From Acidianus manzaensis (GTDB lineage: Archaea; Thermoproteota; Thermoprotei_A; Sulfolobales; Sulfolobaceae), in the NCBI RefSeq assembly GCF_002116695.1, contig NZ_CP020477.1, positions 979,501 to 1,043,500 of the forward strand: DNA of 64,000 nucleotides. The letters run 5' to 3'. Of this stretch, positions 10,383 through 18,077 are shown in pieces. Every line of letters begins with the position of its first letter. Within the stretch, counting starts at the first letter, position 1. The notes beneath the pieces are model-generated. The model was not told where the DNA came from. It did not search any database and was given only the letters and a program-made list of their open reading frames with translations. The position numbers and the translations under genes were made by a program.

Positions 10383-10820
10383 TTATAACTTCTTATATAA
10401 CTCAGATTCTCTAGAGATTAAAAGATTTGCCAGAAACCAGTAGGCTTTCTCCCAGCTTTTTATAATTTCTTCATTTTTAGTTACTCCTAATTCAGCTAAT
10501 TCCTCTACTATAGAATCTCTTAAGCATTCCCATACAAGTTTATAATGTTCTGACTTAACTCTCCTATTAACATGACTTCTTACTATTGATTCTAATGCTG
10601 GTTTTATTTTTTCTAAATTTTCAATATTTTCTGCATAAACTAAGAGAGCCATAGCAAGGCCTTTAGAAACATCTTTAGTAAACATAGGTTTAGTGTATGG
10701 ATATCTCTCAAATAGTAATTGGTACATCCTTGAAGTTATTTCTACTCCATATTCTTTAAGTACAGGTATTCTTGACTTTACGATCTCTATATCTTTAGAG
10801 TCTAACTCTACCGAAATCAT
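10383..10820 (-). CDS. Single-domain bacterial-type globin (Vitreoscilla haemoglobin-like)
   Basis: A 145-residue protein matching the single-domain branch of the flavohaemoglobin/Vgb globins. PMF provides the CD1 Phe, LAMALLVYAENIENL the E-F region, SHVNRRVKSEHYKLVWECL the F-G region with the proximal His in SHV, and SWEKAYWFLANLLI the H helix. No reductase domain follows. It is the first gene of the nitrate operon, 26-33 bases ahead of nasA on the same strand. NO detoxification or haem-nitrite chemistry during nitrate reduction is inferred. A TATA-like TCTTTATTAAC sits about 25-35 bases ahead of the ATG. Such a globin is unexpected in a crenarchaeon, and transfer is possible. Confidence 0.85.
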   Translation of the reverse strand: MISVELDSKDIEIVKSRIPVLKEYGVEITSRMYQLLFERYPYTKPMFTKDVSKGLAMALLVYAENIENLEKIKPALESIVRSHVNRRVKSEHYKLVWECLRDSIVEELAELGVTKNEEIIKSWEKAYWFLANLLISRESELYKKL

Positions 10821-11188
10821 TTCTTTTCATAACGTAGTTACTTGAAAAGTTAATAAAGATACCCTTCTTTTGTGTTAAAAATTATTAAACTGTAATGTTA
10901 AAATTCTAGTTTGTTTGGGAAGATGTATGTTTTTAAAATCTTCTATTCCCGTTAGTTATGGACTAGTAGGCAGAATATAGTTAGCAAAGTAGAGTTAGCA
11001 GTTTACGGAAATTAACGTTTAAGCTTAATTGTTTAGCTTATTATAAGCCAAACATATGTCTTTATTAATTATATAGGCTAAATATATTAAAGTAATACGT
11101 AACTTTATGTAGAGAATTTATGTTATCAAATGAGAGAATTAAGGATATTTTCAGTTAACTACTATAGAGTGTCCCAAACAGTATTCGT
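10821..11188. other. Intergenic region between globin and hydantoinase genes
   Basis: A 368-base AT-rich stretch with no convincing ORF. It holds the globin promoter at its left edge, an inverted repeat with arms GAAGAT and ATCTTC near 10920-10945, and one copy of a 21-bp sequence at 10996-11016. That sequence recurs exactly, in the opposite orientation, at 57654-57674. Confidence 0.5.
10996..11016 (-). repeat. 21-bp exact repeat, copy 1
   Basis: Read on the minus strand this is GTTAATTTCCGTAAACTGCT plus A, identical to 57654-57674 on the plus strand. Both are preceded by AATTAAGCT at a similar distance, so the shared unit is probably about 30 bases. Both copies are intergenic. Nothing identifies it. 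Confidence 0.6.
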
Positions 11189-12451
11189 TTATTTATCTTG
11201 ATTTTGATTAACCAGTAATTCACCTTTAAACGAATCGTTGATTAGCTCTTCGTTTTCTATTACTATTTCGCCGTTAATTATCACTGTTTTAGGTTTTCCT
11301 ATAACTTCATATCCTTCATAAGGTGTCCAGTCAGCCATGTGAGTGTTATCTGCTGAAATTTTCCATTTCTTATTTAAGTCATAAATTACTAAGTCTGCTC
11401 TATAATTTTCTTGTATTTTTCCAGTATCCAGTCCATTTAGTTTTGCTGGATTCTCAGATAATAATTTTATTGCTAAATCTAATGGTAATCCTCTTTTTAT
11501 AAATTCTGAAATTATTATCTCCATTCTTAATTCTACTCCAGGTAAACCTGGGACTAAATCTGGAAATTCTCTATGTTCCCCTTTTACTTCCTTATTAAAC
11601 CAATTATGATCAGTGGCAATAATATGAACTTTATTAATTCTTTTCCATATTTCTTCTGGATTTCTAACTGGAGGAGATGTTACATAAAGATAAGCATCTT
11701 TTCTATCGTAAACGCTTTTGTCTAACATTAAATGATGTAATGTAGTTTCCGCTAATATACCTTCTTTTGCTAAGTCTAATGTTTTTCCACAACTTACATG
11801 GGCTATTAAACCTTTATCTACTAACGCATTTACTCTTAAAACAGCTGATAATTCAGTTTCTTCTGGTCTAGTTAAAAGATGCAGTTTTGGTTCTCCTTTT
11901 CTACCATCCTTTAAAGTATTAATTAACTCTTCATCTTCTGCATGAACCATGATGTATCCATTATTAGCTTTAGCGAATTCGTTTAGTTCCTTTAATCCTT
12001 TTAAGTTTCCAGTTTCTCCAGAATATTCTATCATCATAAATTTTATCGAACGGAATCCTCGTTCAAAGTCTTTCTTTAAATTTTCAGAAACTTTATTTGC
12101 AAAAATGTGAAAAGAATAATTTGTAAATGATTCGTTAAATTGTGATATTCTTTCATCTAAGTTTGGACTTTTATCTGAAAATGCAAAGTCAATTACTGTA
12201 GTTGTTCCGCCAAAGGCTGATGCTATTGTGCTTTTCCTTACTGTATCTGAAGTAGGAACTTTTAGATACCTTTTAAATATATGAACGTGATTGTCTACTC
12301 CTCCAGGTAATAGTAAATTACCTTGCCCATCTAAAATTTTATCTTGCGATAAGATTGATTTTCCTATCTTTTTTATCTTACTACCTTCTATTTCTACTTC
12401 TGCCTCTGTTATTTGTCCGTCCTTTACCACTTTAACATTCTTTATAATCAT
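11189..12451 (-). CDS. Hydantoinase/dihydropyrimidinase-family cyclic amidohydrolase (paralogue 1)
   Basis: A 420-residue TIM-barrel amidohydrolase. Metal ligands are visible: HVH in GGVDNHVHIFKRY near residue 56, the probable carbamylated Lys in SIKFMMIEYS near 135, MVHAEDEE near 173, IAHVSCG near 217 and ATDHNWF near 280. The order and spacing match D-hydantoinases, dihydropyrimidinases and allantoinases, which open five- or six-membered cyclic ureides. With ureidopropionase-like, urease and NCS1 permease genes nearby, a role in ring opening to ureido acids is likely. The exact ring is unknown. It lies just downstream of the tnpB unit and reads the same way. Confidence 0.85.
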   Translation of the reverse strand: MIIKNVKVVKDGQITEAEVEIEGSKIKKIGKSILSQDKILDGQGNLLLPGGVDNHVHIFKRYLKVPTSDTVRKSTIASAFGGTTTVIDFAFSDKSPNLDERISQFNESFTNYSFHIFANKVSENLKKDFERGFRSIKFMMIEYSGETGNLKGLKELNEFAKANNGYIMVHAEDEELINTLKDGRKGEPKLHLLTRPEETELSAVLRVNALVDKGLIAHVSCGKTLDLAKEGILAETTLHHLMLDKSVYDRKDAYLYVTSPPVRNPEEIWKRINKVHIIATDHNWFNKEVKGEHREFPDLVPGLPGVELRMEIIISEFIKRGLPLDLAIKLLSENPAKLNGLDTGKIQENYRADLVIYDLNKKWKISADNTHMADWTPYEGYEVIGKPKTVIINGEIVIENEELINDSFKGELLVNQNQDK

Positions 12452-12618
12452 AAAGAAAAATATGGATAGTAGATTTTATATTTAGCATTTCTTCTCTTAT
12501 CTAACTTAAAAGTAAATAATTTAACTAGAATATATAACAACAAGCTAGAACTTAAACAGACAATATACTTCTAAGATAGTGTTTTACGTTTACAAGGACG
12601 TTTTAAAAATCAATAATA

Positions 12619-14080
12619 CTCTTATATTTTTGACCCACTCCACGCCCTAAAGGCGAGGATTCCGCTAGGGTCTAAAGCGTTACTCCCCTTTATAGGAGCT
12701 ACTCCATTATGGAATACGTAAAATGAAAGCGGTCTCTTAATCTTTGCTGGAATCCCTTTCACCACCCTCTTCATAATATTTAAAGCTCCATTTAGATCAG
12801 AATGAAGCTTATGACCTAAACTACACGTTATTGTACCTCTCGGCTTCCTCACAACCTCTACACCATGATAAGCACAGTAACGCGAAGTATTATACTCAAT
12901 CACTTTATACACTCTCATACCATACTCAATAAGCTTTTGAGAAAGAATATCTATTAGTTTACCATAACTCCACATGTTTACCGTAAACTTATTCCCCTTA
13001 TCTTGAGCAATATCGTAAGGATAGCCAACATACACTTCTGAAACACCGAGTTCGTATAATGTCCTAGCTAAATGAGATGCCAACGTTCTGTATAAGTGTA
13101 ATAAACGAGAATACAGTTTCTTAAATAACCTTCTCTTTTCTCTATTTAATTCCTCATAAGCTTCAGCCTCACCAATATTCTTAGTTTTGTCTGCCAGTGA
13201 TTGCACTTCAGCAATCTTCTTTTGAAAATAGAAGTAATCCTCTTTCGCCCTAGTACCGCGATATAATAACCAAGTGCCATCATCAACTACAACACTAGCT
13301 AACATGTTAATTCCGAGGTCAATTGATGCTTTCTTGTTACTTTTAGGCGTTGCTATGATTATTTTATCTCTCTTTCCTTTTACAATGTACTTTGATGGTT
13401 TACCAGTTCTTGCTACATAAACGCCAACTTCTACTGGTATATTTGCGTACCACGTGTTTTTCACTTCATCATAAATTATCTCTAATCTTCCTTGTTTTCC
13501 ACTCCAGTTAAGTTTACCAGCAAACTCGACCTCCATGGCAAAATCTCTGAGGATTATTTTATTTTCACGTACTTCGTATCTGTCTTGTCTAATTATTAGT
13601 ATTTCTTTTCTTTTTCCGTCACTCTTCCAATAGCCTGGTGGTGTTGCTTTTTCACCTTGTTTTAACAACGAAAAGAAGGATGACCATGCTTCATTGTTTT
13701 TCTGAATGATTGCTTGTGCGTTAACTTTGAGAATGATCTTGTATTTTTCGTAGTATTTCTTGTATGTTTCTTTGAAGTTTACTTTCTTTTCTTTAAAGTA
13801 TTGTTGTCTTCTTTCGTAAGTTAGTTCGTTCCATAGTTTTGCTGAAGTGTTAGCTAGCTTGTGTAATTTTCTGTTTTGAAAACCGTTTACTAAAAGCCTG
13901 ATAACGTTTGTTTTTATGTTGGGTACTTCTACTGGTATTGCAGGAGTGAGTGTTGGCTCCTGCCCCTCATCCGTCCTAAGTTGACCAGTAGAGTTACCCA
14001 TTAAGAAAAGAGGGGATTTTTTGGTTTAAAAACCTTTTTTTACCCTGCCCTAAAAAGGCGAGGTTTGTCCTCTTATATTT
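12619..14080 (-). mobile_element. IS200/IS605-type tnpB unit without tnpA
   Basis: A tnpB gene is bracketed by matching ends. CCCTAAAGGCGAGG (12645-12658) and CCCTAAAAAGGCGAGG (14048-14063) form the subterminal hairpin-like sequences on either side. The 11-mer CTCTTATATTT occurs outside each, at 12619-12629 and 14070-14080. The right-end sequence overlaps the 3' end of tnpB, as expected where the end is transcribed as guide (omega) RNA. No TnpA (Tyr transposase) is present, so movement would need one in trans. The exact tips are not certain. Confidence 0.7.
12622..14001 (-). CDS. tnpB: TnpB (IS605 OrfB) RNA-guided nuclease family, RuvC-II Glu apparently lost
   Basis: A 459-residue TnpB. RuvC-I is ASIDLGINMLASVV near residues 227-240 and RuvC-III is HSDLNGALNIM near 405. 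Between them a zinc-finger-like segment reads CAYHG...CSLGH, so two Cys and two His take the place of the usual four Cys. Where canonical proteins have IVxED(L), this one has VYVGYPYD, so the second catalytic acidic residue is replaced by Gly. The C-terminus (LAFRAWSGSKI) is encoded by the right-end sequence. It may be inactive as a nuclease or use another acidic residue. The first ATG in frame was used. Confidence 0.9.
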   Translation of the reverse strand: MGNSTGQLRTDEGQEPTLTPAIPVEVPNIKTNVIRLLVNGFQNRKLHKLANTSAKLWNELTYERRQQYFKEKKVNFKETYKKYYEKYKIILKVNAQAIIQKNNEAWSSFFSLLKQGEKATPPGYWKSDGKRKEILIIRQDRYEVRENKIILRDFAMEVEFAGKLNWSGKQGRLEIIYDEVKNTWYANIPVEVGVYVARTGKPSKYIVKGKRDKIIIATPKSNKKASIDLGINMLASVVVDDGTWLLYRGTRAKEDYFYFQKKIAEVQSLADKTKNIGEAEAYEELNREKRRLFKKLYSRLLHLYRTLASHLARTLYELGVSEVYVGYPYDIAQDKGNKFTVNMWSYGKLIDILSQKLIEYGMRVYKVIEYNTSRYCAYHGVEVVRKPRGTITCSLGHKLHSDLNGALNIMKRVVKGIPAKIKRPLSFYVFHNGVAPIKGSNALDPSGILAFRAWSGSKI

Positions 14081-14199
14081 ATCAATAAAAGCTACTAAGA
14101 AAAAGTTCAAACTGAAAATACTATTAATAAAATAGAATTTTGTTTATACATAAAGCATTCTAAATAAGTTTATTAACTAATTAGCTAATAATAATATTT

Positions 14200-14376
14200 A
14201 TGAAGAGCATTAAAGGAAGTATAAAATTACCAGAGAAGTTTGCTAATGCAAATGATATAGTAATTATTGATGATAAAACTTTCTTTATTATCCCTAAAGA
14301 TTTCTCGCCAAATCTTTCCAAGACAATTCAATATGATCTGAAAATAAGAAGAGAAAAGAGAATGATAAATAAGTAA
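14200..14376 (+). CDS. Small hypothetical protein, 58 residues
   Basis: ATG at 14200 to TAA at 14374-14376 encodes a lysine-rich protein starting MKSIKGSIKLPEKF and ending RREKRMINK. It is preceded by AT-rich sequence with a possible TATA element near 14175, fitting leaderless transcription. A short hydrophobic beta-like run, DIVIIDDKTFFIIP, lies in the middle. It reads opposite to tnpB and the Rieske gene. I do not recognise a family. It could be an antitoxin-like remnant or a chance ORF. Confidence 0.4.
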   Translation: MKSIKGSIKLPEKFANANDIVIIDDKTFFIIPKDFSPNLSKTIQYDLKIRREKRMINK

Positions 14377-14518
14377 GAAGAAGAAAGAAGAAGAAAAAAT
14401 AGGCATTTATTTTTATCTAAAAATAAAGATTACAATAAAAAGCTTCTTCTTTTTATTTTATGTAAGCATGACTATCATAAATTTGTTAAGTTATCTCTTA
14501 TATATATCATCTTCTTTT
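14377..14518. other. Short intergenic stretch 3' of the Rieske gene
   Basis: AT-rich sequence between the small ORF and the 3' end of the Rieske gene, with poly-A and poly-T runs that could end transcription on either strand. The space between tnpB and the small ORF (14002-14199) holds the tnpB left end and otherwise nothing I can support. Confidence 0.4.
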
Positions 14519-15457
14519 TTATATTAATCCTAATTCTTCAAATTGTCCTACTCTCTTTTTTAAATATTGTTTATAAAGTACTGAACCTAAGTCTGCTTTT
14601 ACGTGGATTTCTTTTGATGGATCCAAGTAGTATTCGTACGGTTGTGTTTCAAGTATTTCTTTGTCTTGCATTATAATTTCATCTTCAAATTTTCTTATTT
14701 TTTCTTCTGGAGTATCATAAGCATAATTCATTAATATCCATGCATAAACTATACTCTTATCTTTAGCTTCAGGCTTAATTGTGAATATCATTGAGAAGAT
14801 TTCTCCTCTTTCGTTTATTTTGCTGAAGTATAGTAATAATGGCCTTAAAACTTTGTAAGTGTAATTAAAATATTTTCCTTGAGATAAACCATCAGGATTA
14901 GGTTGATATACGTTTACGTTTTCCATTATGACTCCCTCGTCATTCAATTTAGCATCATATTCTGGTATTGATGGAAATTTTGGATCGCCTAAATATCCTT
15001 CATGAATAAAAGGAAAATGAGAAACGTCCATTAAGTTCTCTAGAACTCTAAATGGATTTGCTTTAATATAATACGGCCCACATTTTATTTTTCTAAATCC
15101 TGTCCAGTCTGATATTTCTGGTAAATCTTCTTTAGGTTCTTTTATAGATACCCAAATTATTCCATATTTTTCTTTTACAAAATATTTCTCAAGTTTTACA
15201 TTCATGCTTTTTCCTAAAGAAGGTATGTAAGTTAATTTTCCTTCTAAATTATATCTCCATCCATGATATGGACATTGAATCTCGTTATCTAAAAATTTCC
15301 CGTGAGAAAGTTTAGCTAACCTATGAGGACATCTATTTGAAAATGCATAAATTTTTTCTTCTCTTCTCAGTAATAAAATATCTTTATTTAATAATTGTAC
15401 TTCTAACTTATCTTTAAGTTCGTCTGAGAAAGCTACGGGTAAATATTCATTATACAT
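14519..15457 (-). CDS. Rieske non-haem iron oxygenase, alpha subunit
   Basis: A 312-residue oxygenase with a [2Fe-2S] Rieske site, Cys43-Pro-His45 and Cys62-Pro-Tyr-His65. The mononuclear iron site is ENLMDVSHFPFIHEG near residues 160-175 (Asp and two His). This layout is that of phthalate dioxygenase/vanillate demethylase-like oxygenases, which hydroxylate or dealkylate rings using a separate reductase. It starts one base after the stop of the flavoprotein at 15459-16658, so the two are one operon. That flavoprotein lacks a ferredoxin domain and is not an obvious reductase. The substrate could be an aromatic or N-heterocyclic ring. Confidence 0.87.
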   Translation of the reverse strand: MYNEYLPVAFSDELKDKLEVQLLNKDILLLRREEKIYAFSNRCPHRLAKLSHGKFLDNEIQCPYHGWRYNLEGKLTYIPSLGKSMNVKLEKYFVKEKYGIIWVSIKEPKEDLPEISDWTGFRKIKCGPYYIKANPFRVLENLMDVSHFPFIHEGYLGDPKFPSIPEYDAKLNDEGVIMENVNVYQPNPDGLSQGKYFNYTYKVLRPLLLYFSKINERGEIFSMIFTIKPEAKDKSIVYAWILMNYAYDTPEEKIRKFEDEIIMQDKEILETQPYEYYLDPSKEIHVKADLGSVLYKQYLKKRVGQFEELGLI

Positions 15458-15458
15458 A

Positions 15459-16658
15459 TTATACTTTTATTTTACCAGGATTAAATAAATCTTCTTTATC
15501 ATACATTTTCTTATACATTAGTATCCTCTGTAAATGAGCTTTATCTAATCTATTGTTTATATATAGAGAATGTAAATTAAATGTAGTAGCACCCAGTATC
15601 TCTTGAACTTTAAAAAACGCTGGTTCATTATAAACCATAAAGTATGTATGCCCTTTTCTGTCATTAGCAAATTCTGACTCTATAATGACATCTTGTGATT
15701 CTCTTACCTTCTTTATCATTTCTTCTAATTTATCTATTTCAATATGATACTGAGTATAATAGATTTCTCTTTTCTCCTTTAATACGAGATTAGTATAAAC
15801 GCCCGCGAAAAATACATTCCTCTTACTCCACAATGGCGAACCGTCAATGTAACCTTCTATTATATCTTTACTAACTACTAATACTGCCCACTTATTAGTA
15901 TCAAAGCCCGTGATATCTTTAGTTAAATGAGTTATTTCTGGAGACCTTAATGTAATATGATAAATCAAAGGAAGATCTTCGTATAGTTTTTCAATAAATT
16001 TTATCGCATCATGTAACCTATCAAATAGGAAAAGTTGAGGAATGTAGTCATTTTCAGTGAACTTTAATACTTTTAGCCTAGTTACGATTCCAGTTGTTCC
16101 TTCTGCGTGAGCTGCAATTTTAGTATCACCTCCTTTTAGCTTTACTAATTTCCCTCTAGGATTAACCATTGTCACTTCAGTTACTTGATCCCAATTTGGA
16201 CCAAACATAAAAGACCCTATTCCCCAGGATCCTCCACAAAAGTATCCTCCAATTGAAGCTTTTTGATAGATTGTCGGATAAACTCTAGGGTTAAATAAGA
16301 ATCCTTTATCGTAAAATGGAGTACCAGCATAGACTGTTATTTCTTCCTCGTCTTCTTCTACAACACTTGAAAGTTTACTCATATCTAGAATTATTCCTCC
16401 TTTTATTGGTATTAATCCTCCTACTGTTCCATAACCGCTTCCTCTTGGAATTATTGGTATATGTTCTTCTATTGCATATTCTACTATTTTAATTACTTCG
16501 TCTTCATCCTTAGGAAATACTACTATATCTGCTATTTTTTCTTTACTAATTTTACTTAAAATAGGTGATGTAAAGCTCCAATCCTTAGATTTTTCTATAA
16601 CTATTTTCTTATCTATAGAATAGTCAATTTTTTCCTGATCAAAATATCTTGTATTCAT
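15459..16658 (-). CDS. VAO/GlcD-family FAD-linked oxidase (paralogue 3)
   Basis: A 399-residue relative of the proteins at 2992-5303. The N-terminus has KSKDWSFTSPIL. The FAD loop is IPIIPRGSGYGTVGG near 72-86, SIGGYFCGGSWGIGSFMFG lies near 135-153 and HAEGTTGIVTRLKV near 183-196. It ends MYKKMYDKEDLFNPGK. DNA for the central FAD region (16090-16203) matches paralogue 1 (3578-3691) with only four differences in 114 bases, while the flanks have diverged. It is translationally linked to the Rieske oxygenase. Possible roles are oxidation of the hydroxylated product or electron delivery. Confidence 0.82.
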   Translation of the reverse strand: MNTRYFDQEKIDYSIDKKIVIEKSKDWSFTSPILSKISKEKIADIVVFPKDEDEVIKIVEYAIEEHIPIIPRGSGYGTVGGLIPIKGGIILDMSKLSSVVEEDEEEITVYAGTPFYDKGFLFNPRVYPTIYQKASIGGYFCGGSWGIGSFMFGPNWDQVTEVTMVNPRGKLVKLKGGDTKIAAHAEGTTGIVTRLKVLKFTENDYIPQLFLFDRLHDAIKFIEKLYEDLPLIYHITLRSPEITHLTKDITGFDTNKWAVLVVSKDIIEGYIDGSPLWSKRNVFFAGVYTNLVLKEKREIYYTQYHIEIDKLEEMIKKVRESQDVIIESEFANDRKGHTYFMVYNEPAFFKVQEILGATTFNLHSLYINNRLDKAHLQRILMYKKMYDKEDLFNPGKIKV

Positions 16659-16848
16659 TATCTTATTTATATTTAGAATAGATATTAAGCTTTAAATGCT
16701 TATAATTTCGCAGTTAATAGCTTCGATAAGTATAATATTTTTTGTATTTATTCTTACATTAATTTTATCCAAGCTTTCTAAAAGAAAAAAGAGAAGGAAG
16801 AATTAGTTTTCATTAATTAAATTATGTTAACTCTTAAGTAATATGTGC

Positions 16849-16925
16849 ACTATTTGATTACTTAACGCTTATTCTACGAATGGCTTGATTGAGAGAAAAA
16901 TCTCAATTTTCAAATCTCCAACATT
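16849..16925 (+). repeat. Copy B of the approximately 80-bp dispersed intergenic repeat
   Basis: Carries CTATTTGATTACTTAACG, TTGATTGAGAGAA and CTCAATTTTCAAATCTCC, aligning with copy A (2902-2980). It lies in the 365-base space between the third flavoprotein and the third amidohydrolase (16659-17023). That space otherwise holds the flavoprotein promoter and AT-rich sequence with no ORF. Confidence 0.55.
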
Positions 16926-17023
16926 AACTCTTAAGAAAAATTATTATAATAATAATTTACAAATTAGAGTTTTACCTTTATGTATACGGTAATTCTATTT
17001 ATAAAGAGATGAAAGATCGTCTT

Positions 17024-18058
17024 TCAGAGCTGATGAAAGTTAGATAATTTTCTCATAATTTCAAATGGATTTAAATCTAAAACTTTAGTTTCTTGTGAAC
17101 TTTTCGCTACTACTTTTCCGTTTCTAATTACTTCTCTTCTTGAAGGAAGAGTGAACATTACTTCTTCTAAATTTTCAGCATCAAAAATTATGTAATCAGT
17201 ATTTTTGTTTCCAAATTCTTTTTCTGCATTTACTGTTATTAATTCTATCATCTTTGGAGAGAATTCTTTTTCAATATTCATGGCTATCCAAAGAACTTGA
17301 AGCATATCTCCATTTCCTGCTGGATAAAATGGATTTTGAATATCGTCATGTCCTAAAGAAACGTTTATACCAGAATTTATAAGATATTTAATTCTAGTAA
17401 CTCCTCTATACATTGGATAAGAATTTCCTCCATTTAAATAAAATGCAGTTAATGGAGAACTTATTACACTAGCATTTTTCTCTTTAATTAGTGAAATTAA
17501 TTCTTTTGCTTCCTCTTCAGAATAATAGTGTAAAGCTGTGAGATGACTCAACGCTACCTTAGTTTTGGCTATTTTCAAAATAAATTCTGAGTCTTTACTT
17601 TTATCATCGTGTTGATCAATGTGCACGTCAATCCTTTTATTTAGCTTATAAGCTATGTCAGATATTAATCTCATGTGCTTTTCCCTGTCTTCATCAGCTT
17701 CTGGTTTTCCTCCTATAATGTCAGCAATTTTACATGCTTCCTTGAATTCTTCTTCAGAGCAGTTAAATATTCCCTGTTCTGGAAATGCTACGATTTGTAA
17801 ATCTACATATTCTTTCAATTCTTCTTTAGCTAAAATTGAAGCCTTAACGCTCTTTAAATTCTTGGAGCAAGTATCAGCATGTACTCTTATGTGAGTAGTT
17901 CCGTAAAATAATTCTATCAACGCTGCTTTAATTATTCTTTCTTTTAATTCTTGAAGTGATAAAGAATCTCGAATTTTACTCCATTTTTCTACAGCTTCTT
18001 CTAACGTATTACTTTCATTTTCAATTTTAATAAATGCATTTTCTAAATGAGAATGCAT
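17024..18058 (-). CDS. Cytosine-deaminase-like amidohydrolase lacking the N-terminal beta domain
   Basis: A 344-residue amidohydrolase that begins at the metal motif itself, MHSHLENAF. The frame can be read back only as LKLPAFYD before an in-frame stop, with no usual start codon in that extension. The roughly 50-residue N-terminal part of the beta-sandwich domain seen in its paralogues (385-2835) is therefore absent. Other motifs are HIDQHDD with His146 and Gln149, SHLTALHYYS and GHDDIQNPFYP. Gln149 stands where active cytosine deaminases have Glu. It is 19 bases downstream of the molybdenum hydroxylase gene, probably in one operon. It may be a degraded gene or a minimal enzyme relying on a partner. 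Confidence 0.75.
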   Translation of the reverse strand: MHSHLENAFIKIENESNTLEEAVEKWSKIRDSLSLQELKERIIKAALIELFYGTTHIRVHADTCSKNLKSVKASILAKEELKEYVDLQIVAFPEQGIFNCSEEEFKEACKIADIIGGKPEADEDREKHMRLISDIAYKLNKRIDVHIDQHDDKSKDSEFILKIAKTKVALSHLTALHYYSEEEAKELISLIKEKNASVISSPLTAFYLNGGNSYPMYRGVTRIKYLINSGINVSLGHDDIQNPFYPAGNGDMLQVLWIAMNIEKEFSPKMIELITVNAEKEFGNKNTDYIIFDAENLEEVMFTLPSRREVIRNGKVVAKSSQETKVLDLNPFEIMRKLSNFHQL

Positions 18059-18077
18059 ATCATAAAAAGCTGGTAAC

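Noticed and set aside
12291..12485. Plus-strand ORF over the start of the hydantoinase gene
   Set aside because: Antisense to the N-terminal metal-binding region of a clear enzyme gene.
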